A DNA stretch of 10,056 nucleotides from Hyphomonas sp. (GTDB lineage Bacteria > Pseudomonadota > Alphaproteobacteria > Caulobacterales > Hyphomonadaceae). Positions 1 through 6,930 of this stretch are shown piece after piece. The stretch is from NCBI GenBank assembly GCA_029287305.1, contig JARFRJ010000335.1, positions 1-10,056 of the forward strand, in the 5' to 3' direction. Position 1 is the stretch's first letter. Every line of letters begins with the position of its first letter. The translations under genes were made by a program, and so were the position numbers. Below the pieces are notes generated by a model. The model did no database searches and was not told the DNA's origin. It saw only the letters and a list, made by a program, of their open reading frames with translations.

Positions 1-8
1 GGCTAGGG

Positions 9-1535
9 TCAGTCTGATTTGTCCCCACTACTTGGGAAGGCAAATTGGATTTTCTCGCGAATCCCCCCTTTAGGCCATCTCTGCGTGATCGTTTTGCGCC
101 GCGTGTAAAAGCGAATACTGTCGGGCCCATAAGCATAGAGATCGCCAAAGAGAGAGCGTTTCCACCCTCCAAAACTGTGAATGGAAACCGGCACAGGCAG
201 AGGCACATTCACCCCAACCATGCCCACTTTGATACGATCGGTAAAATACCGTGCCGCTTCACCATCACGGGTAAATATACAGGTGCCATTACCAAACTCA
301 TGAGCGTCTATAAGTGTCATGGCCTGATCCTGCGTTTCAACACGAACCACGCATAATACCGGGCCGAAAATCTCTTCCTTATATATCCGCATATCCGATG
401 TCACATGATCGAACAGACAGGCCCCGAGGAAATTACCGTTTTCATAGCCTTCGATGACCAGACCCCGGCCATCGGCAACGAGGCTCGCCCCTTCCTCAAC
501 GCCCAGATCGACATAGCTGCGCACTTTTTCATAGTGCACTTGCGTGACCAGAGGGCCCATATCATTGGTCACATCCGCACCTGGACCGATTTTCAAAGTT
601 TTGATTTGATCGGAAATTTTGCGGACCACTTCATCAGCCGTTTCCTGACCAACGCAAACGGCAACAGAAATGGCCATACAGCGCTCGCCGCAAGACCCGT
701 AAGCGGCCCCCATCAGCGCATTTACAGCATTATCAATATCAGCATCCGGCATGACAATGGCGTGATTTTTCGCCCCGCCAAGAGCTTGAACCCGTTTGCC
801 ATGGGCGGTGCCAGTAGCATAAATATATTCAGCAATCGGCGTAGAGCCAACAAAGCTGAGGGCCTGAACCTCAGGATGGGTCAAGAGAGAATCGACAGCC
901 TCTTTATCACCATTGACAAGATTGACGACCCCCTCTGGCAGCCCGGCCTCACTTAAAAGTTCAACCAGTTTCAAAACCACACTTGGGTCTTTTTCAGACG
1001 GTTTCATGATACAAGTATTTCCGCAGACCGCCGCCATAGGGAACATCCACATCGGCACCATGGCCGGGAAGTTAAACGGCGTAATGCCGGCAACAACGCC
1101 AAGCGGCTGCAATTCAGACCAGCTATCAATCGCAGGACCAACATTTTTCGCATGTTCGCCTTTTAGAAGGCTGGGCGCACCGCAGGCATATTCAACAACT
1201 TCAAGACCGCGTATAAATTCCCCCATCGCATCATCAAGCACCTTGCCATGCTCAGCAGTGATCAAAGCGGCGATTTCCTCTGCATCGCGCTCAAGCAGTG
1301 TTTTATATTTGAACATGATGCGCGCGCGTTTATGCGGCGGTGTATCGCGCCAAGCCGGAAAAGCTTTAGAGGCGGCGTCAATCGCCTCATTAACAGTTTT
1401 AACAGAGGCTAGGGCAACATGTTTGGTAACCTCACCTGTGGCCGGATTGGTCACAGGGGCCGTTCGGGCCTGGTCCTCAACATATTTGCCATTGATAAAA
1501 TGTCCTACGGTTTGCATGCTCATGTGTCTGTTCAT
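9..1535 (-). CDS. mmsA: CoA-acylating (methyl)malonate-semialdehyde dehydrogenase
   Basis: Predicted to convert malonate semialdehyde or methylmalonate semialdehyde, NAD+ and CoA to acetyl-CoA or propionyl-CoA in the cytosol. The 508-residue protein spans the whole ALDH fold at the family's normal length. Visible signatures are the PFNFPAM segment with the oxyanion Asn at about 155 and the nucleophile Cys286 in GERCMA. The stretch QALGGAKN at 250-257 lacks the general-base Glu of acid-forming ALDHs. That absence, with the MVPMWMFP segment, is typical of the CoA-acylating MmsA/IolA branch. It lies 62 bases downstream of the aminotransferase on the same strand and is probably co-transcribed, which fits use of malonate semialdehyde from beta-alanine (compare Pseudomonas BauA-BauC). 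No convincing Shine-Dalgarno precedes any of the candidate starts Met1, Met5 or Met7, so the N-terminus is uncertain. Substrate preference between malonate and methylmalonate semialdehyde cannot be read from sequence. Confidence 0.93.
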   Translation of the reverse strand: MNRHMSMQTVGHFINGKYVEDQARTAPVTNPATGEVTKHVALASVKTVNEAIDAASKAFPAWRDTPPHKRARIMFKYKTLLERDAEEIAALITAEHGKVLDDAMGEFIRGLEVVEYACGAPSLLKGEHAKNVGPAIDSWSELQPLGVVAGITPFNFPAMVPMWMFPMAAVCGNTCIMKPSEKDPSVVLKLVELLSEAGLPEGVVNLVNGDKEAVDSLLTHPEVQALSFVGSTPIAEYIYATGTAHGKRVQALGGAKNHAIVMPDADIDNAVNALMGAAYGSCGERCMAISVAVCVGQETADEVVRKISDQIKTLKIGPGADVTNDMGPLVTQVHYEKVRSYVDLGVEEGASLVADGRGLVIEGYENGNFLGACLFDHVTSDMRIYKEEIFGPVLCVVRVETQDQAMTLIDAHEFGNGTCIFTRDGEAARYFTDRIKVGMVGVNVPLPVPVSIHSFGGWKRSLFGDLYAYGPDSIRFYTRRKTITQRWPKGGIREKIQFAFPSSGDKSD

Positions 1536-1543
1536 TATACGGT
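1529..1543 (-). promoter_or_regulatory. Candidate PuuR-like operator at the mmsA start
   Basis: Read on the minus strand the site ends in TATAATGAACA (1529-1539). This is identical to the last 11 positions of the E. coli PuuR consensus as I recall it (AAAATATAATGAACA), 12 of 15 overall. It overlaps the first Met codon of mmsA and contains a TATAAT hexamer. The complementary form TGTTCATTATA differs at one position from TGTTCACTATA in the puuR promoter at 3038-3048. A PuuR-type regulator is encoded nearby, which makes a functional site plausible. Binding is inference. Confidence 0.4.
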
Positions 1544-1597
1544 TTGATCTATTATTAGAGTTGGGCTTTCTAGGGCTGAAATAAAAGGTGCTTGAAC

Positions 1598-2920
1598 TCA
1601 GATAATGGCGTCCAAAGTACGCCTGATTTTGTCAAATGTCATATAGATATCGTCAGGCTTGGAATTGAGAAAGGGAGAAAACTGCAATATATCGGCCCCA
1701 TTGCGAATAACCATATCCTCATGCCAGAAGCAGTGTTTATGTGCCTCCAGCCCGCGTAATCCCGGCCCGCCCTCATGCGGGATCAGCTCAATCGCCCCCA
1801 TTAGTCCAATATTGCGGATATCGATAACTTTTGGATGATCCGCCAAGGCATGGATCGCCTCTTCAAAGATTGGCTCCAGAGATTTGGCCTCTTCAAAACT
1901 GCCCTCTTCCTCATAGACTTCCAGCGTCGCCAGACCCGCCGCCGCTGCAATCGGGTGACCAGAATAGGTATAGCCATGAAAAAGCTCGATAATGTGCGGC
2001 GGACCTTGCACAATCGTATTGTAAATTTCGCCTGTGACAATCGCGGCCCCCATCGGGATCACCCCATTGGTCAGGCCTTTGGCGGTGGTGATAATGTCCG
2101 GCGTAACGCCAAACCGCTCGGCGGCAAAACTCGCACCAATTCGCCCGAAAGCGTTGATCACTTCATCAAAGATTAGCAAAATTCCGTGCCGCGTGCATAT
2201 CTCCCGCAAACGTTTCAGATAGCCTTCAGGCGGAGGCAGAATGCCTGTAGAACCGGCAGCAGGCTCAACAATCACAGCGGCAATATTGCTAGGATCATGC
2301 AGAGCACAGAGACGCTCCAGCTCATCTGCCAAATGCGCGCCCCATTTTGGCAGGCCTTTGGAAAAGGCGCTCTCAGACAGGTTGAATGTGTGCGGCAGAT
2401 GATCGACACCCGGTATCAAACAGGGGCTGAATGTCTTGCGGTTGGCAGAAATACCGCCAACAGAAATACCGCCAAAATTAACCCCGTGATAGCCACGCTC
2501 ACGGCCAATCAGACGCGTGCGCGTCGCCTCTCCCTTGGCCCGGTGGTAAGCAAGTGCGATTTTCAGCGCTGTCTCAACAGCCTCAGAGCCTGAATTACAG
2601 AAAAAAGCATGCTCAAATCCGTCAGGGGCCATTTTGCACAAACGCTCAGCCAGATCGAACGCCTTAAAATTGCCCATCTGGAACGTCATCGCATAATCAA
2701 GTTCAGCAACCTGTTTTTGCACCGCTTCAACAATTTTGGGATGACAATGGCCGAGCCCGGTCGTCCACAGGCCTGAAAAACTGTCATAGATTTTACGATT
2801 ATCATCAGACCAATAATAGTGCCCTTCGGCCCTGGCAATGAAGCGAGGATTGGCTTTAAAATCCTGATTGGTTGTAAACGGCATCCAGAAAGGAGAAAGA
2901 GGGATGTTAGGGAGTGACAT
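1598..2920 (-). CDS. Omega-amino acid:pyruvate aminotransferase (class III, PLP)
   Basis: PLP-dependent class III transaminase, closest by eye to beta-alanine/omega-amino acid:pyruvate aminotransferases (BauA type). It would convert an omega-amino acid (beta-alanine, GABA or a terminal amine) and pyruvate to a semialdehyde and alanine. Landmarks in the 440-residue product are the N-terminal FWMPFT signature, NSGSEA at 109-114, YHG at 144-146, FDEV with the PLP-contacting Asp252, the Schiff-base Lys281 in TTAKG, HGYTYSGHP around 315-323 and a C-terminal Arg406 where carboxylate-binding Arg usually lies. The usual FDEVITGFGR reads FDEVINAFGR here. I chose the start at 2920 because AAGGA sits 8 bases before it; the ATG at 2929 is almost fused to that Shine-Dalgarno. 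An in-frame extension to 2998 is open but does not resemble the family. It is divergent from the puuR-like gene and upstream of mmsA, suggesting control by that regulator. Other amine substrates, including putrescine, are possible. Confidence 0.92.
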   Translation of the reverse strand: MSLPNIPLSPFWMPFTTNQDFKANPRFIARAEGHYYWSDDNRKIYDSFSGLWTTGLGHCHPKIVEAVQKQVAELDYAMTFQMGNFKAFDLAERLCKMAPDGFEHAFFCNSGSEAVETALKIALAYHRAKGEATRTRLIGRERGYHGVNFGGISVGGISANRKTFSPCLIPGVDHLPHTFNLSESAFSKGLPKWGAHLADELERLCALHDPSNIAAVIVEPAAGSTGILPPPEGYLKRLREICTRHGILLIFDEVINAFGRIGASFAAERFGVTPDIITTAKGLTNGVIPMGAAIVTGEIYNTIVQGPPHIIELFHGYTYSGHPIAAAAGLATLEVYEEEGSFEEAKSLEPIFEEAIHALADHPKVIDIRNIGLMGAIELIPHEGGPGLRGLEAHKHCFWHEDMVIRNGADILQFSPFLNSKPDDIYMTFDKIRRTLDAII

Positions 2921-3013
2921 GGCGTTCATCCTTTTTGAATTGTCTATTTTTTGAAAAATAATCTCTTTTTGACCTGTCTCGCAAGCTGTTAAGCTCAATA
3001 ATATACCACTTGT

Positions 3014-3071
3014 ATTTATTGTGTTTTTCCCATAAAGTGTTCACTATAATAAACACTTTCGATTTATTGTG
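3014..3071. promoter_or_regulatory. Divergent promoter/operator region of aminotransferase and puuR
   Basis: The divergent intergenic region contains a perfect 8-bp inverted repeat, AAAGTGTT (3034-3041) and AACACTTT (3052-3059), around the spacer CACTATAATA. A consensus -10 hexamer TATAAT (3045-3050) reads toward puuR from inside the repeat, though no good -35 is visible. A 10-bp direct repeat ATTTATTGTG flanks it at 3014-3023 and 3062-3071. The internal TGTTCACTATA resembles the complement of the E. coli PuuR consensus. The layout fits an autorepressed regulator that also controls the divergent catabolic operon. Confidence 0.6.
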
Positions 3072-3079
3072 AGAGGCTC

Positions 3080-3661
3080 ATGGCAGACAAACGGTCAGAC
3101 ACGTGTCGCGATCAGGATGAGGTCGGTTTTCGCCTGAAGCATTTAAGGACCGAATATGGTCTGTCCCAGCGCCAATTGTCAAAAAAGTCGGGCGTGGCCA
3201 ATGCGACCATCTCACAGATTGAAGCGGGGTCGCTGAACCCGACAGTTGGGACATTGCGTAAAATACTGACTGGCTTTCCGATAAGCCTAGCGACATTTTT
3301 TGATCGCACAATTGAAACCGGTCAAGAAAAGATTTTTTTTGCCAAATCGGAACTGACCGAATTGTCTGAGGGACTTGTCTCCTATCGTCAGGTCGGCGGG
3401 GTGAGGCAAGGTCAGGCAATACAATTTCTTTGGGAACGCTATGAGCCTGGCGGCAATACGGGTCGTCATGCCTTTGCTCATGAAGGGGAAGAATGCGGCT
3501 TTATTATTTCCGGTGAATTGACGGTAACCGTTGCAGGTCGCACACAATCTCTAAAAGCTGGGGAAGCCTATTATTTCAAAAGTGATCAGCCCCATACGTT
3601 TAAAAATGAAGGGGTGACCCCTTGTGAGCTTATTACCGCTTGCACACCGCCCTCATTTTGA
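3080..3661 (+). CDS. puuR: PuuR-like XRE-family regulator with C-terminal cupin
   Basis: A 193-residue regulator of the HTH_XRE plus cupin_2 architecture, about the length of E. coli PuuR (185). The helix-turn-helix spans roughly residues 17-72, with the GLSQRQLS...ATISQIE pattern of scanning and recognition helices. A linker leads to the cupin barrel at about 118-190, with HEGEECGFIISGEL and GEAYYF...QPHTF as the two cupin motifs and His134, Glu138 and His172 as likely pocket residues. The C-terminal ITACTPPSF closely parallels PuuR's ISAHTPTTF. In E. coli, PuuR represses the putrescine-utilisation genes and putrescine relieves repression; the same role is inferred here from the flanking puuA, puuB and transaminase genes. 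A purine-rich GAGAGG lies 3 bases before the ATG, which is close but usable. The promoter carries a palindrome covering its TATAAT box, pointing to autoregulation. Confidence 0.93.
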   Translation: MADKRSDTCRDQDEVGFRLKHLRTEYGLSQRQLSKKSGVANATISQIEAGSLNPTVGTLRKILTGFPISLATFFDRTIETGQEKIFFAKSELTELSEGLVSYRQVGGVRQGQAIQFLWERYEPGGNTGRHAFAHEGEECGFIISGELTVTVAGRTQSLKAGEAYYFKSDQPHTFKNEGVTPCELITACTPPSF

Positions 3662-3681
3662 TCGCACTATAATTGATCGCA
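3658..3681. repeat. Tandem 9-bp direct repeat at the regulator stop codon
   Basis: TTGATCGCA occurs at 3658-3666 and again at 3673-3681, a 15-base period. The first copy contains the stop codon of the regulator gene. Between and overlapping them is CACTATAAT (3665-3673), the same nine bases found in the puuR operator spacer (3042-3050). It may be chance, or an auxiliary regulator site. Confidence 0.4.
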
Positions 3682-3730
3682 ACACAAAATGGCTGGGCAA
3701 GACGCAAGGCCGAGACCAAACCCATTATGA

Positions 3731-3784
3731 TAAGCCCCCTACCATCAAGTCTCTGTGCGGGGCGGCTTAAACAGGAAGGCCTGT
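3731..3784. terminator. Convergent intergenic stem-loops, possible weak terminators
   Basis: The 145-base gap between the convergent puuR and puuB ends has two potential hairpins. TAAGCC (3731-3736) pairs with GGCTTA (3764-3769), extended by a C-run against a G-run with one bulged base. ACAGG (3771-3775) pairs with CCTGT (3780-3784) around a four-base loop. Neither is followed by a clear T-tract on either strand, so termination is only suggested by the location. Confidence 0.3.
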
Positions 3785-3806
3785 CTATCACACTCGCTTA
3801 CGCAGA

Positions 3807-5123
3807 CTATAAAAGGGCATCTCTCATCTTATAGAAAGACATGCCGACCGCATACATGGATTGGCGTATGAAGCCGAAGCCTGGAAACGGTATATGGGTT
3901 TCATTGGCGAGGATATCAAACCGATCACGATGGCCCATCACCGCTTCTGAAAGAAGGCGGCCAGACATATGCGTCGGCGCGACACCATGCCCGCTATAGG
4001 CCTGAGCATAATAGATATTCGGCGTAATCTGCCCGATTTGCGGTATCCGCCGAAAGCTGATCCCCAAACGTCCGCCCCAATAATAGTCAATTTTGGCATC
4101 GGCCAGTTGCGGAAAGACTTTCAGCATTTTCCTGCGCATCGTGCCGGTGATGGAGCGCGGCGCGGTGGCATTATAATTGGATACCCCCCCAAACAGCATG
4201 CGATTGTCCGCGCTCATGCGGAAATAATCAAGCGCTGTGCGCTGATCACAAACGGCATAATTGCGCGGCATGACATTCGCCGCCATTTCATCGGATAAGG
4301 GTTCTGTAGCAATCACATAGCTCGTCGCTGGCAGGATATATTTACTGATTTTGGGCGCAAGCTTAGGGGTAAAGGCTTGCATATAGGCATTTCCACACAA
4401 GATCACCGTATTGGCTGTGACAGTGCCGGATGCGGTCGTAATTTTGACTCTGTCGCCAGAGGCAATATTCAGCGCCAGCGTATTTTCATAGAGACGGGCA
4501 CCGAGATTTTCAGCGATGCGCGCTTCGGCCTTGCAAAGGTCAAGAACATGCAAATGTCCCCAGCCCATATCCACCATGCCGCCAATATATCTGTCTGTTC
4601 CAAGATAGGATTTGAGCGCTTTGCCATCGACCATTTTGATCTCATGGGGATAATTCTGCTCTTTCAGCTCATCATACCAGTCGGCCAAATCTTTCATTTC
4701 ACGCGGTTTCAGCGCAGCATTTATATACCCCCATTTCAGATCGCAGTCGATTTGATATTTTTTGACGCGCTCTTTGATGATGTCGACACATTCTGTGTTC
4801 ATCGCAATCAGCTTATCGGTTGCCCCCGCGCCATGTTTTTTGTCTGTGCTTTCGCGATGGGAGGAGAGAGATCCCCCATAACCGCCAATGACCTGTCCAC
4901 CATTACGCCCGGATGCGCCCCAGCCAATACGATTGGCTTCTAAAAGCACCACATCATGCTTATTCTCCGACAGTTCCACAGCTGTGGAAACGCCCGTCAA
5001 GCCGCCGCCAATAATACAGATATCGGTTGTGATGTCCCCATTTAGCTTGGGAAAAGGCCCTTTATCCCTTTGCGTTGCTGCATAATATGAATTGGTATGT
5101 TCACGTTGATTGGCGTCCAGCAT
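3807..5123 (-). CDS. puuB: PuuB-like gamma-glutamylpolyamine oxidoreductase (FAD, DAO family)
   Basis: FAD-dependent amine oxidase of the DAO family. It is expected to oxidise a gamma-glutamyl-diamine (gamma-glutamylputrescine or similar) to the gamma-glutamyl aldehyde, releasing ammonia and hydrogen peroxide. The 438-residue length matches E. coli PuuB (about 426). The N-terminus carries the PuuB-like NSYYAAT segment. A Rossmann GGGLTG follows at 39-44, with the ribose-binding acid Glu62 in LLEA and then SGRNGG at 71-76. IDCD near 125, LDYFRMSADNRMLFGG at 298-313 and YSGHG at 376-380 also match. The C-terminal FPG...MRD mirrors PuuB. The ATG at 5123 is preceded by GAGG at 5-base spacing. It is 41 bases downstream of the puuA-like gene on the same strand, so substrate synthesis and oxidation are probably one transcript. 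Which polyamine is used cannot be told from sequence. Confidence 0.93.
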   Translation of the reverse strand: MLDANQREHTNSYYAATQRDKGPFPKLNGDITTDICIIGGGLTGVSTAVELSENKHDVVLLEANRIGWGASGRNGGQVIGGYGGSLSSHRESTDKKHGAGATDKLIAMNTECVDIIKERVKKYQIDCDLKWGYINAALKPREMKDLADWYDELKEQNYPHEIKMVDGKALKSYLGTDRYIGGMVDMGWGHLHVLDLCKAEARIAENLGARLYENTLALNIASGDRVKITTASGTVTANTVILCGNAYMQAFTPKLAPKISKYILPATSYVIATEPLSDEMAANVMPRNYAVCDQRTALDYFRMSADNRMLFGGVSNYNATAPRSITGTMRRKMLKVFPQLADAKIDYYWGGRLGISFRRIPQIGQITPNIYYAQAYSGHGVAPTHMSGRLLSEAVMGHRDRFDILANETHIPFPGFGFIRQSMYAVGMSFYKMRDALL

Positions 5124-5130
5124 GGCGACC

Positions 5131-5139
5131 TCATTATAT
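5131..5139 (-). promoter_or_regulatory. Partial PuuR-box match in the puuA-puuB gap
   Basis: On the minus strand ATATAATGA matches nine consecutive positions of the recalled E. coli PuuR consensus, but the flanks do not match (9 of 15). It overlaps the Shine-Dalgarno of puuB, so the similarity may simply reflect the GAGG context and AT-rich sequence. Confidence 0.15.
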
Positions 5140-5164
5140 GGAAATCATGAGTTTTGAAGGATAA

Positions 5165-6520
5165 TTATAAATACCAGCGCAATTCCCTAGGGCTGATAAA
5201 GTCTTCAAAAGCGTTCAACTCAGCCTGTCGGTGTTTGGTGTATATAGATAAAAAATCAGCGCCCATATATGGCTTTAAAAGCATGCTGTCACGCGTCGCG
5301 GCTATAGCATCCGGCAAGGTTAAAGGCAGCGAGCTTTCATCCATATCCGGGGCCCCTTGCGTTTCCGGGCCGGGCTCTGATTTGTTTTCCAATCCGTAGA
5401 GCATGCCCGCCAGCATAGCGGCCAGCGCCAAATAGCCATTGGCATCCGCGCCCGGCAAGCGGTTCTCAATGCGCCAAGCACCTTGTGCGGCTAGGGGAAT
5501 TCGAAAGGCCACAAAGCGGTTCTCATGGGCCCAAGTGGCCCCCGTTGGCACACAGTTTTCAGCTTCAAAGCGGCGATAGGAATTTATATTCGGTGCCCAA
5601 AAGAGCATGGCGTCAAACGCTGTTTTTTGTAAGCCGCCGATCGCGTGCAACAGGCTATCGTCTGGTTTATCTCCGCCATCAAAAATATTCTTGCCTTGTT
5701 TATCGAGGATGCTGGCGTGTATGTGTTGACCATTGCCCGCGCTTTCAAAATTAGGTTTGGCCATAAAACTGGCTTTGAAACCATGCTTGGCCGCGACAGA
5801 TTTCACAGTGCGTCGAAAGAGTTGCGCCAGATCTGCCGCTTTCAGCGCATCATCATAATGGGGGAAATTTATTTCAAACTGTCCTGCACCAAATTCAGAG
5901 CAGATCGCACCAGTTTCGATGCCCTGCCGATCGCAATTTTCAATCACTTCCTCGATAAAGGCTTCAAAGCCCTCCAGACTGTCCGGGCTAAGCATAATCG
6001 GTTTATCAGCCTGCCCGGTCATGGGATTACAGGCTGTTTTGAGCACACCTGTGGTCGCAGAGCTGGGGTCAAAAAGCGTGAACTCAAGCTCAAAAGCGAC
6101 GACAGGCGTCAATTCCTTTGCCGTATATTGGGCTAAAACCTGTTCCAGCACCCATCTGGGGTCAACAGGCGGCTCAGAAGACTTTGCCGTCGCCAAAATC
6201 TGCGCCCGGGGTCGCCTGCCCCACGCAATATGCGTCAAGGAAGACGGGATAAGCTCGGCGGCGACATCCGGATCGCCATCATCCAGACCCAGACCAATCT
6301 CCTCGCCCATGGATATGCTCGTCGTACTTAAAATGAACATGGCGCGGGGAAAGGACAATCCATTTTCCAGCATGGGCAATAATTTTGAAAAGGGAAAACG
6401 TTTGCTGAAAAAGTTCCCATTTACATCCGTGGCCAGAACCTCAACCTGCTTGAAAGCCCCATTTGCCTCGGTAAAGCCTTTTATCAGATGATGGGCCTTT
6501 TTGATGTCACTGGAAGACAT
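5165..6520 (-). CDS. puuA: PuuA-like gamma-glutamylpolyamine synthetase (glutamine synthetase family)
   Basis: ATP-dependent ligase of the glutamine synthetase fold, expected to join glutamate to a diamine or polyamine as the first step of the Puu/Pau pathway. At 451 residues it is PuuA-sized and lacks the adenylylation region of housekeeping GlnA. Visible catalytic elements include ELEF (Glu144, Glu146), EFGAGQFEINF (Glu209, Glu216), FMAKP at 252-256, QHIH (His266, His268), NSYRRF with Arg316, ENR with Arg335 and RIENRLPGADANGYL with Glu352/Arg354. The nucleotide loop reads AGNGQHIH, a departure from the common GSGMH. The start at 6520 has GGAG eight bases upstream. The assignment to polyamine rather than ammonia or another amine rests on adjacency to puuB and puuR. 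It heads the puuA-puuB operon. I see no strong promoter, only paired 11-bp repeats just upstream. Confidence 0.9.
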   Translation of the reverse strand: MSSSDIKKAHHLIKGFTEANGAFKQVEVLATDVNGNFFSKRFPFSKLLPMLENGLSFPRAMFILSTTSISMGEEIGLGLDDGDPDVAAELIPSSLTHIAWGRRPRAQILATAKSSEPPVDPRWVLEQVLAQYTAKELTPVVAFELEFTLFDPSSATTGVLKTACNPMTGQADKPIMLSPDSLEGFEAFIEEVIENCDRQGIETGAICSEFGAGQFEINFPHYDDALKAADLAQLFRRTVKSVAAKHGFKASFMAKPNFESAGNGQHIHASILDKQGKNIFDGGDKPDDSLLHAIGGLQKTAFDAMLFWAPNINSYRRFEAENCVPTGATWAHENRFVAFRIPLAAQGAWRIENRLPGADANGYLALAAMLAGMLYGLENKSEPGPETQGAPDMDESSLPLTLPDAIAATRDSMLLKPYMGADFLSIYTKHRQAELNAFEDFISPRELRWYL

Positions 6521-6540
6521 AAGATTAACTCCGGGAATAC

Positions 6541-6570
6541 TGCTCTAATATGTTGTAATTGCTCTGATAT
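6541..6570. promoter_or_regulatory. Paired 11-bp direct repeats upstream of puuA
   Basis: TGCTCTAATAT (6541-6551) and TGCTCTGATAT (6560-6570) differ at one position and are offset by 19 bases, close to two helical turns. They begin 21 bases upstream of the puuA start codon. Spacing on one helix face suits a dimeric regulator, but the sequence is unlike the PuuR-like boxes elsewhere in the window. Confidence 0.35.
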
Positions 6571-6646
6571 ACTAAATACATAATTGAGATCATGTTTTTC
6601 TTCAATAATTTAATAAATGCCACGGGCCGGACCTTAATGCAAATCT

Positions 6647-6740
6647 CTAGGCATAAAAAGAATTAAAATTACCCACTTCTATAAACCATCTGACAAGAAA
6701 AACCTTTAATAATAAAGCATATTATCATATTTATGCCTAG
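6647..6740. repeat. 11-bp perfect inverted repeat with 72-bp interior
   Basis: CTAGGCATAAA at 6647-6657 is the exact complement of TTTATGCCTAG at 6730-6740. The interior of 72 bases is AT-rich and non-coding. A further GCATA (6717-6721) can pair with the TATGC inside the right arm. It could be a regulator pair, an extended hairpin or the ends of a tiny element; no flanking target duplication is evident. Confidence 0.5.
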
Positions 6741-6810
6741 TATCTTCTTTTTTTGACGACACAAATACAAAGGATTTTTAACTTTAAAACACGTTTTATA
6801 TAACCCTTTT

Positions 6811-6840
6811 TTGACAGGGCGAAAAGCGCCTACATATTAT
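6811..6840 (+). promoter_or_regulatory. Sigma70-like promoter reading toward cox genes
   Basis: A consensus -35 TTGACA (6811-6816) is followed after 18 bases by TATTAT (6835-6840), five of six matches to the consensus -10. A second isolated TATAAT occurs at 6861-6866 without a matching -35. Transcription would start near 6847 and run about 400 bases before coxB, giving either a long structured leader or a separate small RNA. Confidence 0.45.
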
Positions 6841-6930
6841 ATGTGATCACGAAATATTTATATAATGGGCGCACTGTCTCGCTTAAGTGAGTCGAACAGC
6901 CCTGTTTGGTAAGCTGTCCTTTTGCTTTCC

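Noticed and set aside
405..956. Long plus-strand frames antisense to mmsA
   Set aside because: They are reverse-strand reflections of a well-conserved gene and show no domain of their own.
1540..1597. Terminator between the aminotransferase and mmsA
   Set aside because: GGGCT is a direct repeat rather than an inverted one, and no stable stem with a T-tract is present.
2921..2998. N-terminal extension of the aminotransferase to an upstream ATG at 2998
   Set aside because: The extra 26 residues do not resemble the family, the ATG lacks a ribosome-binding site, and AAGGA is correctly spaced for the ATG at 2920.
6843..6850. GTGATCAC palindrome as a CRP/FNR-like site
   Set aside because: The half-sites lack the required spacing (TGTGA-N6-TCACA or TTGAT-N4-ATCAA); eight-base palindromes are common by chance.
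6865..6912. Fifteen-codon plus-strand frame MGALSRLSESNSPVW as a possible leader peptide
   Set aside because: No Shine-Dalgarno, the ATG overlaps a TATAAT, and nothing links it to a regulatory structure.
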